From contig JAFDVZ010000007.1 of the NCBI GenBank assembly GCA_018268715.1, positions 1-64,000 of the forward strand: a DNA stretch of 64,000 nucleotides. The letters run 5' to 3'. Of this stretch, positions 29,546 through 37,537 are shown piece by piece. Each line of letters opens with the position of its first letter. The first letter of the stretch is position 1. Below the pieces are notes generated by a model. The model was not told where the DNA came from. It did not search any database and worked only from the letters and a program-made list of their open reading frames with translations. Source of the stretch: Acidobacteriota bacterium (GTDB taxonomy: Bacteria > Acidobacteriota > Terriglobia > Bryobacterales > Bryobacteraceae). The position numbers and the translations under genes are program-made.

Positions 29546-30769
29546 ATGCGCGCCCGCTACCGCCAGCTCGAAGCCGCCACAACAGGTCCGGCGATCGCCG
29601 TCAGCGTCGAAATCGAGAACCGTTCAGGGGCCGAGTGGCACTCCTCCAAGGGGCAGCACATCGGCTGGCAGGTCTACGACCCGGAGACGCACCGGTTCCT
29701 GACCGAAGGCGAGTGGGTCCCGTTGGACGTCAACGTCGCTCCCGGCGCCCGGCAGCGGATCGAGGCCGAACTGACGCTGCCGCCTCAGGACGGGCCGTAC
29801 CGCGTCTACCTGTCGCCGGTGGACGACAAAAACGGCTGGTTTTACACCGACGGCGGGCCTTTTGTCGTGATCGACGCCCGCATGAACGGCGGTCGGGCCG
29901 AGGTTGCCGAAGCCAGCATCACGACGCTCGGCGCGCTGCGCCGCCGGGGCCTCGCACGGGCGTTGCCGAGGCTGTTCCGCCAGCCATTCGAATCCATCTG
30001 GACCCATCGAGGGCTGATCGGCTCCATGGCGCGCCGCGATGTTCTCGCGCGCTACCGGGGCTCGTTCGGCGACGTTTTCTGGACCATTTTGAACCCGTTG
30101 CTGCTGATGGCGACCTACTTTTTCGTTTTCGGCATCGTCCTGCAGACCCGTTTCGGGCCGGACGGCAGCCGCACGGGGTTCGCGCTCTACTTTCTGGCGG
30201 GGATGCTGCCGTGGCTCGCCTTTTCGGAACCCGCCGGACGCGCCCCCCACGTCGTGCTCGAACACCGTAACTTTGTCAAAAAGCTGGTGTTTCCGCTCGA
30301 AACGCTGCCCATCGTGCAAACCGTTTCCGGCTTCGCCACCGGCCTGTTCGCCACCGCCGTCTACCTGGCCGGACTGCTCCTGCTGCGTCACGCGATCCCG
30401 CTCAGCGTGCTGTGGCTACCGGTGTTGATGATTCCGCAACTGCTGTTCACGCTGGGACTTTGCTGGTTTCTGGCGGGACTGGGCGCCTATGCCCGCGACC
30501 TGGGCCAGATCATGGGCTTTCTGCTGACGCTCTGGTTCTTCATCACGCCAATCTGCTATCCGGAAGCGCAACTGCCGGCCGCCGCGGTCCCGATCCTCAA
30601 GAAAAACCCGCTGTTCGTGCTGGTCCACGGCTACCGCACGATATTCCTCGAAGGCCACGCCCCGGAGTTCCACGCGCTCTGGAAGCTATGGCTGCTGGGA
30701 ATCGTCGTGTTCCTGCTGGGCTACGCGTGGTTCCACCGCCTGCAGCGCACTTTCGCCGACGTAATCTGA
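29546..30769 (+). CDS. ABC-2 polysaccharide permease with N-terminal beta-sandwich domain
   Basis: 407 residues, two parts. Residues 1-115 form an Ig-like beta-sandwich of the kind found in surface-glycan proteins (SVEIENRSGAEWHSS, HIGWQVYD, LPPQDGPYRVYLSP, DDKNGWFYTDGGPFVV). Residues about 150-405 are an ABC-2 (Wzm/TagG-type) permease with six hydrophobic helices (QSIW-like start FESIWTHRGLIGSMARRDVLARYRGS). Such permeases export lipid-linked polysaccharide. No ATPase (Wzt) gene is found beside it or elsewhere in the window. In Wzm/Wzt pairs the glycan-binding beta-sandwich is normally on the ATPase, so the arrangement is unusual. It starts 3 bp after the fusion enzyme. Confidence 0.87.
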   Translation: MRARYRQLEAATTGPAIAVSVEIENRSGAEWHSSKGQHIGWQVYDPETHRFLTEGEWVPLDVNVAPGARQRIEAELTLPPQDGPYRVYLSPVDDKNGWFYTDGGPFVVIDARMNGGRAEVAEASITTLGALRRRGLARALPRLFRQPFESIWTHRGLIGSMARRDVLARYRGSFGDVFWTILNPLLLMATYFFVFGIVLQTRFGPDGSRTGFALYFLAGMLPWLAFSEPAGRAPHVVLEHRNFVKKLVFPLETLPIVQTVSGFATGLFATAVYLAGLLLLRHAIPLSVLWLPVLMIPQLLFTLGLCWFLAGLGAYARDLGQIMGFLLTLWFFITPICYPEAQLPAAAVPILKKNPLFVLVHGYRTIFLEGHAPEFHALWKLWLLGIVVFLLGYAWFHRLQRTFADVI

Positions 30770-30838
30770 CGATTTCGGCGCCTCCCTTACATTTCGCCGA
30801 TCTTCTGCCGATGAAACAATCAGGGAGACCGCAGCACC

Positions 30839-33325
30839 TTGACGGTTGTTCACGATTCAGCGGCGCCGGGAGCCAGCTCGAGCTTTGGAGCGGGGCTGCT
30901 GGCTCGCCTGGCCAAGCCGGTCCTGTTCATCGTCACCGTGCTGCTGCTGTTTGAGACGGCGCAGTTCACCACGCGGCAGGCCTGGCCGATGGAGGACAAC
31001 GCCCGCTATGCCTGCTATTTCGTCCTGGCGCTGTTTTCGGCCAGCCTGAAGGTGCGCGGACGGGAGCTGGCGGGGGCCACCTCGATGTCGTTCGTCTTCG
31101 TCATCATTGGCCTGGTGGAGCTGAGCCTCGCGGAGACGCTGCTGATCGGCGGGTCGGCGATCCTCATCCAGGCGGTGGCCAAGAAGATGACGCAGCAGCG
31201 CTCGGAGGAGACCCTGGCCACGCTGCTGAGCACGTTGTCGGCGGCCGTGGCGTCGCAATGGCTCTATCGCTCCGACGCGTTGCGCCAGTTCGGCATGGAG
31301 GCGCCGGTGCGGCTGGTGCTCGCCGTGGTGGGCTCCTTTGTCGCCTACAACCTGCCGGCTGGGCTGGCCGGGCTGATCGCGGACGGATTCAACCGCAAGC
31401 GCCTGACCGAGCGCATGTATCTATGGTCGTTCCCCTACCATCTGGTGGCGGCCACAGTGACGGCGCTCTACAGCTTCATCTTCCCCTTTGTCCGATGGTA
31501 TGCGGCGGCGTTCCTGCTTCCGCTGGTCTACCTGATCTATCGCGTCTTCGACCTGTATGTGAATCGCCTGGAGAAGCAACGCACGCACGCCACCGCGATG
31601 TCGGATCTGCACTTGCGCACCATCGAGACGCTGGCGCTCGCCATCGAGGCCAAGGACCACACCACGCATGATCATCTGCGCCGCGTGCAGGCCTACGCCA
31701 TGGAGTTGGGACGCGAGTTGGGCCTCAATGGATCCGAACTGCATGCGTTGCGTGCGGCCGCCGTCCTGCACGACATCGGCAAGCTGGCGGTGCCCGAGCA
31801 CATCGTCTCGAAGCCCGGAAAACTGACGCCCGAAGAGTTCGAGAAGATGAAGATCCATCCGGTGGTGGGGGCGGAGATCCTCGAGCGGGCGCGATTCCCC
31901 TACCCGGTGGTCCCGATCGTGCGAGCTCACCATGAAAAGTGGGACGGCAGCGGCTATCCCGACGGGCTGAAGGAAGAAGCGATCCCGATTGGCGCGAGGA
32001 TCCTGGCCGCGGTGGATTGCCTGGACGCGCTCGCCTCCGACCGGCAGTATCGCCGCGCGTTGCCGATCGACCGCGCCATGGACGAGGTGGCCGCCCGCAG
32101 CGGCAAGGACTTCGACCCGCGGGTGATCGCCGTGCTGTCCCGCCGCTACCGGGAGCTTGAGCAGATGGCGAAGAACGCCACGCCCATCAAGCCGCTGTTT
32201 GAACACTCAGAGCCCGATCGCGCGCCGGCGGCGGGAGGGCCCATGGAGGAGAACTCGGCGCTGCCCCCGCCGCCGTTCCTGAGGACCATCGGCGCGGCGC
32301 GCGAAGAGGTGCAGAAGCTGTTCGACCTGGCCCAGCAACTGGGCAGTTCGCTCGAACTGCGCGACATTTTCGGCGTGCTGAGCCGCGGCTTGCAGCCACT
32401 GGTGCCCTACGACGCCATGGCGCTGTTTCTCGATTCCGGGGACCACCTGACGCCCGAGTTCCTGCACGGCCGCGACGCCGGGGTGTGCAGTTCCCTATCG
32501 GTGGCCAAGGGGGCCGGCATCACGGGCTGGGTGGTTTCGAACTCGAAGGCGGCGGTGAATTGCGACCCGGCGCGGGAGGGCCCGTCGATGGGCGCCTTCG
32601 GCTGCATGCTGTCGATCCCCTTGACCGGGCGGCATGGCGTGGTGGGGGCGTTGTCGCTGTACAGCCGAAAGCGGCAGAGCTACGGCGCGGACCATCTGCG
32701 GCTGGTGAACGCCATCGCCTCGAAGCTCTCGCTGGCCGTGGAGAACGGCATCACGCTGCGGCGGGCCGAGAGCTCCGCCACCACCGACTACCTGACCGGG
32801 CTGCCGAACGCGCATTCGCTGTTCGTACACCTGGACCGCGAAGTGGAGGTGAGCCGATATCTGTCCTCTCCCCTCGGCGTCATGGTTTGCGATCTGAACG
32901 GCTTCAAGAACATCAACGACACGCAGGGGCACCTGACCGGCAACCAGTTGCTACAGGCCGTGGCCAAGGCCCTGCAATCCAAGTGCGCCGAATACGACTA
33001 CGTCGCCCGCATGGGCGGCGACGAGTTTGTCATCATCAGCTCCGGAGTCGGCCGCGAAACGCTCGAACAGAAGATGAGGGAAATGCGATCGGCCATCCGC
33101 GCCGCCGGCGACGAGGTGTGCGGATTCGGGCTGCTCGATGCGAGCTTCGGCTCGGCGCTCTTCCCGGAGGACGCCGCCACGGCCGACGAATTGCTGGCGG
33201 CGGCCGATCGGCAGATGTACCAGGACAAGACGCGCAGCAGCACCGGCGCGAGCTTCGTCCGCAAAATGGACAAGCCCGGCTCGCCGCGCCGCGCCAAGGT
33301 GGAATCGAACGTAGTGATCCAATGA
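30839..33325 (+). CDS. Membrane c-di-GMP hybrid: HD-GYP phosphodiesterase, GAF and GGDEF cyclase
   Basis: 828 residues. Residues 25-240 hold about six membrane helices (MASE-like sensor). HD-GYP domain about 255-430: HDIGK (311-315) and HHEKWDGSGYPDGL (364-377), both complete. A GAF-like domain spans about 490-640, followed by a GGDEF domain with intact GGDEF near 726-730 and RQMYQDK at the end. The protein therefore has both synthesising and degrading signatures for cyclic di-GMP, and a phosphodiesterase ahead of a cyclase is uncommon order. TTG 30839 is the start, with GGGAGA 10 nt upstream. It follows the glycan cluster by 69 bp, suggesting control of surface polysaccharide, which is inference. 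Confidence 0.92.
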   Translation: MTVVHDSAAPGASSSFGAGLLARLAKPVLFIVTVLLLFETAQFTTRQAWPMEDNARYACYFVLALFSASLKVRGRELAGATSMSFVFVIIGLVELSLAETLLIGGSAILIQAVAKKMTQQRSEETLATLLSTLSAAVASQWLYRSDALRQFGMEAPVRLVLAVVGSFVAYNLPAGLAGLIADGFNRKRLTERMYLWSFPYHLVAATVTALYSFIFPFVRWYAAAFLLPLVYLIYRVFDLYVNRLEKQRTHATAMSDLHLRTIETLALAIEAKDHTTHDHLRRVQAYAMELGRELGLNGSELHALRAAAVLHDIGKLAVPEHIVSKPGKLTPEEFEKMKIHPVVGAEILERARFPYPVVPIVRAHHEKWDGSGYPDGLKEEAIPIGARILAAVDCLDALASDRQYRRALPIDRAMDEVAARSGKDFDPRVIAVLSRRYRELEQMAKNATPIKPLFEHSEPDRAPAAGGPMEENSALPPPPFLRTIGAAREEVQKLFDLAQQLGSSLELRDIFGVLSRGLQPLVPYDAMALFLDSGDHLTPEFLHGRDAGVCSSLSVAKGAGITGWVVSNSKAAVNCDPAREGPSMGAFGCMLSIPLTGRHGVVGALSLYSRKRQSYGADHLRLVNAIASKLSLAVENGITLRRAESSATTDYLTGLPNAHSLFVHLDREVEVSRYLSSPLGVMVCDLNGFKNINDTQGHLTGNQLLQAVAKALQSKCAEYDYVARMGGDEFVIISSGVGRETLEQKMREMRSAIRAAGDEVCGFGLLDASFGSALFPEDAATADELLAAADRQMYQDKTRSSTGASFVRKMDKPGSPRRAKVESNVVIQ

Positions 33326-33366
33326 TCGGGGAGGGGAATAAAACCGGCTGATTCGCCCATTAGTGG

Positions 33367-33372
33367 TATAGT
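33367..33372 (+). promoter_or_regulatory. -10 box (TATAGT) at the kinase gene start
   Basis: TATAGT ends 7 nt before ATG 33380, placing the transcription start at the ATG. No Shine-Dalgarno is present. The -35 region (CCGGCT) is weak. Confidence 0.5.
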
Positions 33373-33379
33373 TCTCCGA

Positions 33380-35968
33380 ATGACTGGCGCGCGGCTGGGC
33401 AGCTACGAAATCCTCGACAAACTCGGCGAAGGCGGCATGGGCGAAGTATGGCGCGCTCGCGACGAACGTCTGAACCGCACCGTCGCCGTGAAGATCCTGC
33501 CCGACGCCGTCGCCAGCGACCCGTCCAGGCGGGCGCGCTTTGAGCGGGAAGCCCGCACGCTCGCCGCGCTCAACCACCCCAACATCGTCGCCATCTACGA
33601 CACCGGCAACCAGGACGGCTGTTCCTATATCGTCAGCGAACTGGTGGACGGCGAGTCCCTCCGATCCGTCATCGACGGCGGGAAGTTGACGCCGCGAAAG
33701 GCCATCGACATCGCCGTGCAGGCCGCCGACGCCATCGCCGCCGCCCACGCCGTGGGCATCATCCATCGCGACCTGAAACCGGAAAACATCCTGATCGCCT
33801 CCTCCGGACGCGTTAAGGTTCTCGATTTCGGACTGGCGCGACGTCAGGCGCCGGCCGATTCGGCCAAGGGCGACCGCACCGCCACCATGGCGCTTTCCGA
33901 ACCAGGCGTCGTGATGGGTACGGTGGGCTACATGTCGCCCGAGCAGGTGCGTGGCGCCGAAACCGACCACCGGTCCGACATCTTCAGCTTCGGCGCGGTG
34001 TTGTACGAACTCGCCGTTGGCAAGCGCGCCTTCCGGGCGGCCTCCTCGGTCGAGACCATGCACGCCATCCTGCACGACGACCCGCCGGAGTTGCAGGCCG
34101 ACAGTTCGACGCTGCCCTCCGCGCTCGAGGCCGTCGTCCGCCGCTGCCTGGAGAAACGCCCCGAGGACCGCTTTCAATCGGCCGCCGATCTCGCTTTCGC
34201 GCTGCGCGCCATCTCGCCCACGGCGTTGTCGGGAACGCAACCCTCGATGAAGCCCGCCGAGCCGGGCCGCCGCGCGCCGCGACGCTGGTGGAAGCCCGTT
34301 CTCGCCTCGGGGGGCGTGGCGGCGCTGGCGCTGGCGGGATGGTTCGGCCGGGCGTTGCTCACCCGGTCCGAACCGCCCGATTTCCACCGCGTCACCTTCC
34401 GCACCGGCCTGATCACGAACGCGCGATTCAGCCCCGACGGCCGCGGCGTCATCTACAGCGCCAAGTGGGACGATGGGACCGCCCGGGTCTACTTGGCCGC
34501 GCCCGATTCGCCCTCCTCGCGCGACTTGGATTTTCCCGACGGCGCGGTGCTCGCCTCCATGTCCTTGAAGGAGGAACTGGCGGTGCTCACCGGCCCGTTT
34601 TCCGCCGATGGCGGCGGCACGCTGATCCGGGGCTCCATCACGGGAGGACGCATGCGCGCCTCGCTCGACGGCGTCCGCGCGGCGGACTGGAATCCGGACG
34701 GTTCCGCCATCGCCATCGTGCGCGCGCTGAACGGCAGGTACCGTATCGAGTACCTGATGGGGAAGGTGCTGATCGATGGGCTGGAGCAGCCGCCGGTCGC
34801 CATCCGGATCTCGCCCGACGGCGGGCGAATCGCCTACGTGCATCACCATGATGGGTCGAACCTGGGGCTGAGCCTGGTGGATACAGCCGGCCAGCGGCGG
34901 TTTCTGGGCGTCGTTTCCGATCAGACGCCGAACCTGCTGGACCCTTCGATCGCCTGGACGCCGGACGGCAAGGAGATTTGGTTCCGCTCCTTCAAACAGT
35001 CGGAATGGGGCACGCTGCTGGCGATGGACATGCATGGCCGCTTGCGCGTGGTGACGCGGATTCCAGGGCATCTGACGCTTTACGACATCGCCCGGGACGG
35101 CCGCCTGCTGATCCGCACCGATCAGCGTCAGCAGGGGATTCTGGCGCTCGCGCCCGGCGAGAGCGGGGAGCGCGATCTGTCGTGCCTGGACCAGAGCGCC
35201 GTTTCGGGGATTTCGGCCGATGGGACGGCGGTGATCGCGACGGTGCTCGGCGAAAGCGGGGGTCCGAAGGGCAGCGTGTACCTGCGCAAGACCGACGGCT
35301 CGCCCGCGATCCGGCTGGGCGACGGGGTGGCCTGGGCGGTGTCGCCCGATGGCAAGTGGGTGTCGAGTTACACCACGCGGGCCGACGGCGCCCGCCGCTT
35401 CGTCCTGCTTCCCACCGGCGCCGGGGAGGAGGTGGAGGTCTCCATCGCGCAGTTGAAGGGCGTCAACCTGGTGCTTGGCTGGGCGCCCGGGGGGAAGTCG
35501 ATGTTCGTGCGAGGGCCCGGCGCCGTGGGGTGGCGCAATTACGTTTGGGATCCGGCGAGCGCGGCGCTGCGGCCGATCGGAGCCGATCGCGCCGGCGACA
35601 CCGCTCTCTACGTCTCGCCGGACGGGAACAGCGTGCTGACCGGCGGGCCGGACGACCGCTGGTGGATCTACCCGTCGGCGGGTGGCGCGGGCGCCCGGGT
35701 GGAGGGTATGGGGGACGCCGAAACGCCCGTGGGATTCCGCGCCGACAGCCGGACATTGTTTGTGGCGAGCCGCGCCGAGGATAACAAGGCGATTGTGGTT
35801 TCGACGCTCGATCCGGTTTCGGGGAAGCGGGCGCCGTGGAAGACGCTGCGCGCCGGACGGCCCGTCGAGCAGGTGATGAAGCCGGCGATCACGCCAGATG
35901 GCCGGGCCTACGCCTATAATTATCTGGTCAAGACCGCCGAACTATATGTAGCAAGCGGAATTCGCTGA
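33380..35968 (+). CDS. Serine/threonine protein kinase with C-terminal beta-propeller
   Basis: 862 residues. The N-terminal Hanks-type kinase is complete: GEGGMGEV loop (16-23), catalytic Lys38, HRDLKPEN (129-136) and DFG (149-151). A Pro/Ala/Arg linker leads to one membrane helix (about 305-326). The outer part (about 340-860) is a PD40/TolB-like propeller with repeated phrases such as ARFSPDGRGVIYSAKW, IRISPDGGRIAYVHH, AWTPDGKEIWF, AVSPDGKWVSSY and YVSPDGNSVL. It probably senses a ligand outside the membrane and phosphorylates cytoplasmic targets. This kinase-propeller layout is common in Acidobacteria. No partner phosphatase is nearby. Confidence 0.95.
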   Translation: MTGARLGSYEILDKLGEGGMGEVWRARDERLNRTVAVKILPDAVASDPSRRARFEREARTLAALNHPNIVAIYDTGNQDGCSYIVSELVDGESLRSVIDGGKLTPRKAIDIAVQAADAIAAAHAVGIIHRDLKPENILIASSGRVKVLDFGLARRQAPADSAKGDRTATMALSEPGVVMGTVGYMSPEQVRGAETDHRSDIFSFGAVLYELAVGKRAFRAASSVETMHAILHDDPPELQADSSTLPSALEAVVRRCLEKRPEDRFQSAADLAFALRAISPTALSGTQPSMKPAEPGRRAPRRWWKPVLASGGVAALALAGWFGRALLTRSEPPDFHRVTFRTGLITNARFSPDGRGVIYSAKWDDGTARVYLAAPDSPSSRDLDFPDGAVLASMSLKEELAVLTGPFSADGGGTLIRGSITGGRMRASLDGVRAADWNPDGSAIAIVRALNGRYRIEYLMGKVLIDGLEQPPVAIRISPDGGRIAYVHHHDGSNLGLSLVDTAGQRRFLGVVSDQTPNLLDPSIAWTPDGKEIWFRSFKQSEWGTLLAMDMHGRLRVVTRIPGHLTLYDIARDGRLLIRTDQRQQGILALAPGESGERDLSCLDQSAVSGISADGTAVIATVLGESGGPKGSVYLRKTDGSPAIRLGDGVAWAVSPDGKWVSSYTTRADGARRFVLLPTGAGEEVEVSIAQLKGVNLVLGWAPGGKSMFVRGPGAVGWRNYVWDPASAALRPIGADRAGDTALYVSPDGNSVLTGGPDDRWWIYPSAGGAGARVEGMGDAETPVGFRADSRTLFVASRAEDNKAIVVSTLDPVSGKRAPWKTLRAGRPVEQVMKPAITPDGRAYAYNYLVKTAELYVASGIR

Positions 35969-36108
35969 AGGCCGCTGGTTCGACGAGCCCGGCGGCGAGG
36001 AGGACCCCGGACTGCGCGCAGTGGGAATATAATTGAGAGTCCCGGTACAGAAGTCGGACTAAGAGAAACAGAGGCGCTTGGCGGCAAGGGCTGGGCGGCG
36101 AAAGTCGC

Positions 36109-36137
36109 TTGACGGCCACTAGGCCAGCAATTACAAT
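36109..36137 (+). promoter_or_regulatory. Sigma-70 promoter of the transpeptidase gene
   Basis: TTGACG (36109-36114), exact 17-bp spacer, TACAAT (36132-36137). One of the best consensus promoters in the window. Transcription would begin near 36144, leaving a leader of about 106 nt. A second perfect TATAAT at 36028-36033 lacks a -35. Confidence 0.72.
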
Positions 36138-36249
36138 TAGGACAACGACTTCCGAGCGGAACTTAAAGCGTCGCTGGAAGGCGAGGCGGGGCCCGGTTCC
36201 CGTCGCGCTGGAAGTCCCGATTCAGAATCTCATTTTCGACAGGGTGCGC

Positions 36250-37482
36250 ATGCTGATCGCGAACCGATACCGATTCCTGACCTTACTCCTCGTACTGTGC
36301 CTGGCGCCCGCAGTGGTGTTCGGGGCCACGACAAAGAAAAAGAAGAAGCGCGCGACGGCAGCCCAGCCGGCCGCTTCGGCCGCCGCCAAGGCGCCGGTCA
36401 AGAAATCCGCGGCGCACGCCAGGACGGTGGCCGCCCACGCACCGGTGACGCACAACACCGCCAAGACGCGGGCCCGCCGCGCGGTATGGAGCCCCTGGAC
36501 CGAACCCACTTTCGCCGATTCCACGTCGCACGACTTCATCGATGGCGAGGACCTGACGGTTCGCCGGGCCGCGGTTCAGGCGCTGGGGCCATTCAACGGC
36601 TCCGTGGTGGTGGTCGACCCGAATAACGGGCGCGTCCTGTCGATGGTGAACCAGAAGCTGGCACTGAAGAGCGGTTTCCAGCCCTGCTCCACCATTAAGG
36701 TGGTGGCGGCGCTGGCCGGGCTGAGCGAAGGCACGGTGGAGCGCAACTCCTACGTGCGCATCTACGGACGCACGCGTATGGGGTTGACGGAAGCCCTGGC
36801 GCACTCGAATAACTACTACTTCGCCAAGGTGGGCGAGAATCTCGGCTTCGATAAGGTCAGCTACTATGCCCGGCTGTTCGGGTTGGGCGAGAAGGCCGGG
36901 CTGGACATCGCGGGCGAGGAGCCGGGCACGCTGCCGGCGGCGACGCCCAGCCTGGGCATGGGCATGATGACCAGCTTCGGCTCCGGCATCACGCTGACGC
37001 CGCTCGAACTGGCGGGCCTCATGTCGGCTATCGCCAACGGCGGCACGCTGTACTACCTGCAGTATCCGCGCTCGAACGAGCAGGTTTCGAAGTTCTCGCC
37101 GCGCGTGAAGCGGCATCTCGACATCGCGCCGTACATTCCCGAAATCAAGCCGGGCATGATGGGCGCGGTGGAGTACGGAACCGCCCGTCGCGCCAATTAC
37201 GACCCGAACGAGCCGATTCTCGGCAAGACGGGCACCTGCACCGACGAGCGCACGCCGACGCACCTGGGCTGGTTCGGATCCTTCAACGACGTTGGACGGA
37301 ACAAGCTGGTGGTGGTGGTGCTGTTGACCGGCGGTAAGCCGGTGAACGGACCGGTGGCCTCCGGCATCGCGGGCCAGGTGTATAAGAACCTGTCGAAGGT
37401 GAACTACTTCAACGTCGACCGCGGACAGCCCATGGCGTTCGTGTCGACGGGCAAGTGCTGCACCGCCGGCGCCGGGCAGTAG
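36250..37482 (+). CDS. Penicillin-binding transpeptidase-domain protein, monofunctional and short
   Basis: 410 residues from ATG 36250, which follows AGGG at 5 nt and begins signal peptide MLIANRYRFLTLLLVLCLAPAVVFGA. A Lys/Ala/His-rich segment follows (about 28-78). The transpeptidase domain has SxxK in CSTIKVVAAL, SNN in HSNNYYF and KTGT in GKTGTCTDE, the three active-site motifs. There is no pedestal or dimerisation domain as in PBP2/FtsI, so it is a minimal D,D-transpeptidase-like protein or penicillin-binding sensor. It probably acts in the periplasm on peptidoglycan. The TTG at 36109 is rejected as start because it coincides with the -35. Confidence 0.87.
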   Translation: MLIANRYRFLTLLLVLCLAPAVVFGATTKKKKKRATAAQPAASAAAKAPVKKSAAHARTVAAHAPVTHNTAKTRARRAVWSPWTEPTFADSTSHDFIDGEDLTVRRAAVQALGPFNGSVVVVDPNNGRVLSMVNQKLALKSGFQPCSTIKVVAALAGLSEGTVERNSYVRIYGRTRMGLTEALAHSNNYYFAKVGENLGFDKVSYYARLFGLGEKAGLDIAGEEPGTLPAATPSLGMGMMTSFGSGITLTPLELAGLMSAIANGGTLYYLQYPRSNEQVSKFSPRVKRHLDIAPYIPEIKPGMMGAVEYGTARRANYDPNEPILGKTGTCTDERTPTHLGWFGSFNDVGRNKLVVVVLLTGGKPVNGPVASGIAGQVYKNLSKVNYFNVDRGQPMAFVSTGKCCTAGAGQ

Positions 37483-37537
37483 CGGGACAGCCGCCCGGTT
37501 TGCGGCGCCGGGGCGGAATGCGAGATAGTGAACTCGA

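Noticed and set aside
32951-35071. 706-residue minus-strand open frame opposite the kinase gene
   Set aside because: Antisense shadow; no domain-like pattern, and the kinase on the other strand is complete.
36109-36249. N-terminal extension of the transpeptidase protein from TTG 36109
   Set aside because: It begins within the -35 element and would bury the signal peptide that starts at ATG 36250.
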